From Alphaproteobacteria bacterium (GTDB lineage: Bacteria; Pseudomonadota; Alphaproteobacteria; UBA8366; Aestuariispiraceae), in contig JAWPMN010000001.1 in assembly GCA_033344895.1 (NCBI GenBank), positions 1,364,001-1,428,000 on the forward strand: DNA of 64,000 nucleotides, in the 5' to 3' direction. A program made the translations under genes and the position numbers. Shown piece by piece: positions 63,821-64,000 of this stretch. Position 1 is the stretch's first letter; each line of letters begins with the position of its first letter. The notes under the pieces are model-generated. The model ran no database searches. It worked only from the letters and a program-made list of their open reading frames with translations, and was not told the origin of the DNA.

Positions 63821-64000
63821 TTACTCCACCAGCGCTCTGGCACCGCCATGTTGATCCCAGTCCGACCAGCCCGGAAACCGTATCGGCGGCAGAGTTTCCC
63901 GCTGGCGCAAATGCTCCGACCAGCCGGCGAGCTGATCGGCGCGCAGCGCCTCGGCGGCGCCCTCATCGCGATAGGAAAATCCATGCCCCTGCACACCATA
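63821..64000 (-). CDS. C-terminal fragment of an unidentified protein
   Basis: The last 59 codons before a TAA at 63821-63823; the rest lies beyond the right edge. The fragment reads HGFSYRDEGAAEALRADQLA, then SEHLRQRETLPPI and RFPGWSDWDQHGG. No family is recognised from this tail. It sits 168 bases upstream of soxB on the same strand and may belong to an amine- or betaine-related gene. Coding is supported by unbroken reading to the edge, but function is unknown. Confidence 0.5.
   Translation of the reverse strand, partial: YGVQGHGFSYRDEGAAEALRADQLAGWSEHLRQRETLPPIRFPGWSDWDQHGGARALVE

Overview
The window is GC-rich, densely coded chromosomal DNA from an alphaproteobacterium, probably a Rhodospirillales-type free-living heterotroph. 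The case rests on an Irr-type Fur regulator, a fabA-fabB-fabI cluster, an aerobic-type cobN, a four-subunit sarcosine oxidase (soxBDAG), ATP-type pckA and a single-cysteine L36 protein. The order-level placement is inference. No phage, transposase, integrase or CRISPR array was seen. Nearly all long antisense ORFs are high-GC shadows.

Layout. 1-10 kb: 5' part of thrS, two glycosyltransferases, an alpha/beta hydrolase, a membrane protein, a Rossmann epimerase, a TPR protein, pckA with a clear terminator, a HugZ-like flavin-fold protein and a LysE exporter. 10-13.2 kb: HAD dehalogenase, AraC regulator, purH. 13.3-18.5 kb: a minus-strand polysaccharide operon running from a winged-helix regulator through a NusG/RfaH-like factor, a WecA-like transferase and an epimerase to a CapD-like dehydratase. 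18.5-25.6 kb: fabA-fabB-fabI, then cobN and a structured, terminator-ended intergenic element. 25.6-32.4 kb: GcvA-like LysR with a divergent 63-aa small gene, a peroxiredoxin/CitE-like pair, and an iorAB-type molybdenum hydroxylase with its divergent LysR. 32.4-38.1 kb: CHCC zinc-finger protein, an ABC ATPase without permease, a lipoprotein lipase-like hydrolase, an aminotransferase and a class A PBP.

38.3-41.6 kb is an iron/oxidative-stress block: irr, two Irr-box-like inverted repeats, a rubredoxin-less rubrerythrin, a CCG-domain Fe-S protein and DUF3501. 41.6-50.1 kb: TetR with a strong palindromic operator next to an enoyl-CoA hydratase, YHS and SH3 periplasmic proteins, a second TetR, a 2-hydroxyacid dehydrogenase, a MATE exporter, a cysteine-desulfurase-like enzyme, a FolD homologue whose usual catalytic lysine is glutamine, and rpmJ. 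50.2-58.4 kb: S9 peptidase, CinA-N protein, PAS protein, small membrane proteins, tRNA-Leu(UAA), an HNH protein, a cysteine-less sulfite-oxidase-fold protein paired with a histidine kinase, N-formylglutamate amidohydrolase and RidA. 58.4-63.7 kb: soxBDAG, then the C-terminus of an unidentified protein at the right edge.

Links between genes. Sarcosine oxidase makes 5,10-methylene-THF, the substrate of the FolD-like enzyme, and RidA removes reactive imines formed in amine oxidation. The observations most worth following are the FolD active-site change, the EPS regulator that carries a CapD-like Rossmann domain, the Irr-box/rubrerythrin/DUF3501 module, the cofactor-less SUOX-fold/histidine kinase pair, and the structured element after cobN.
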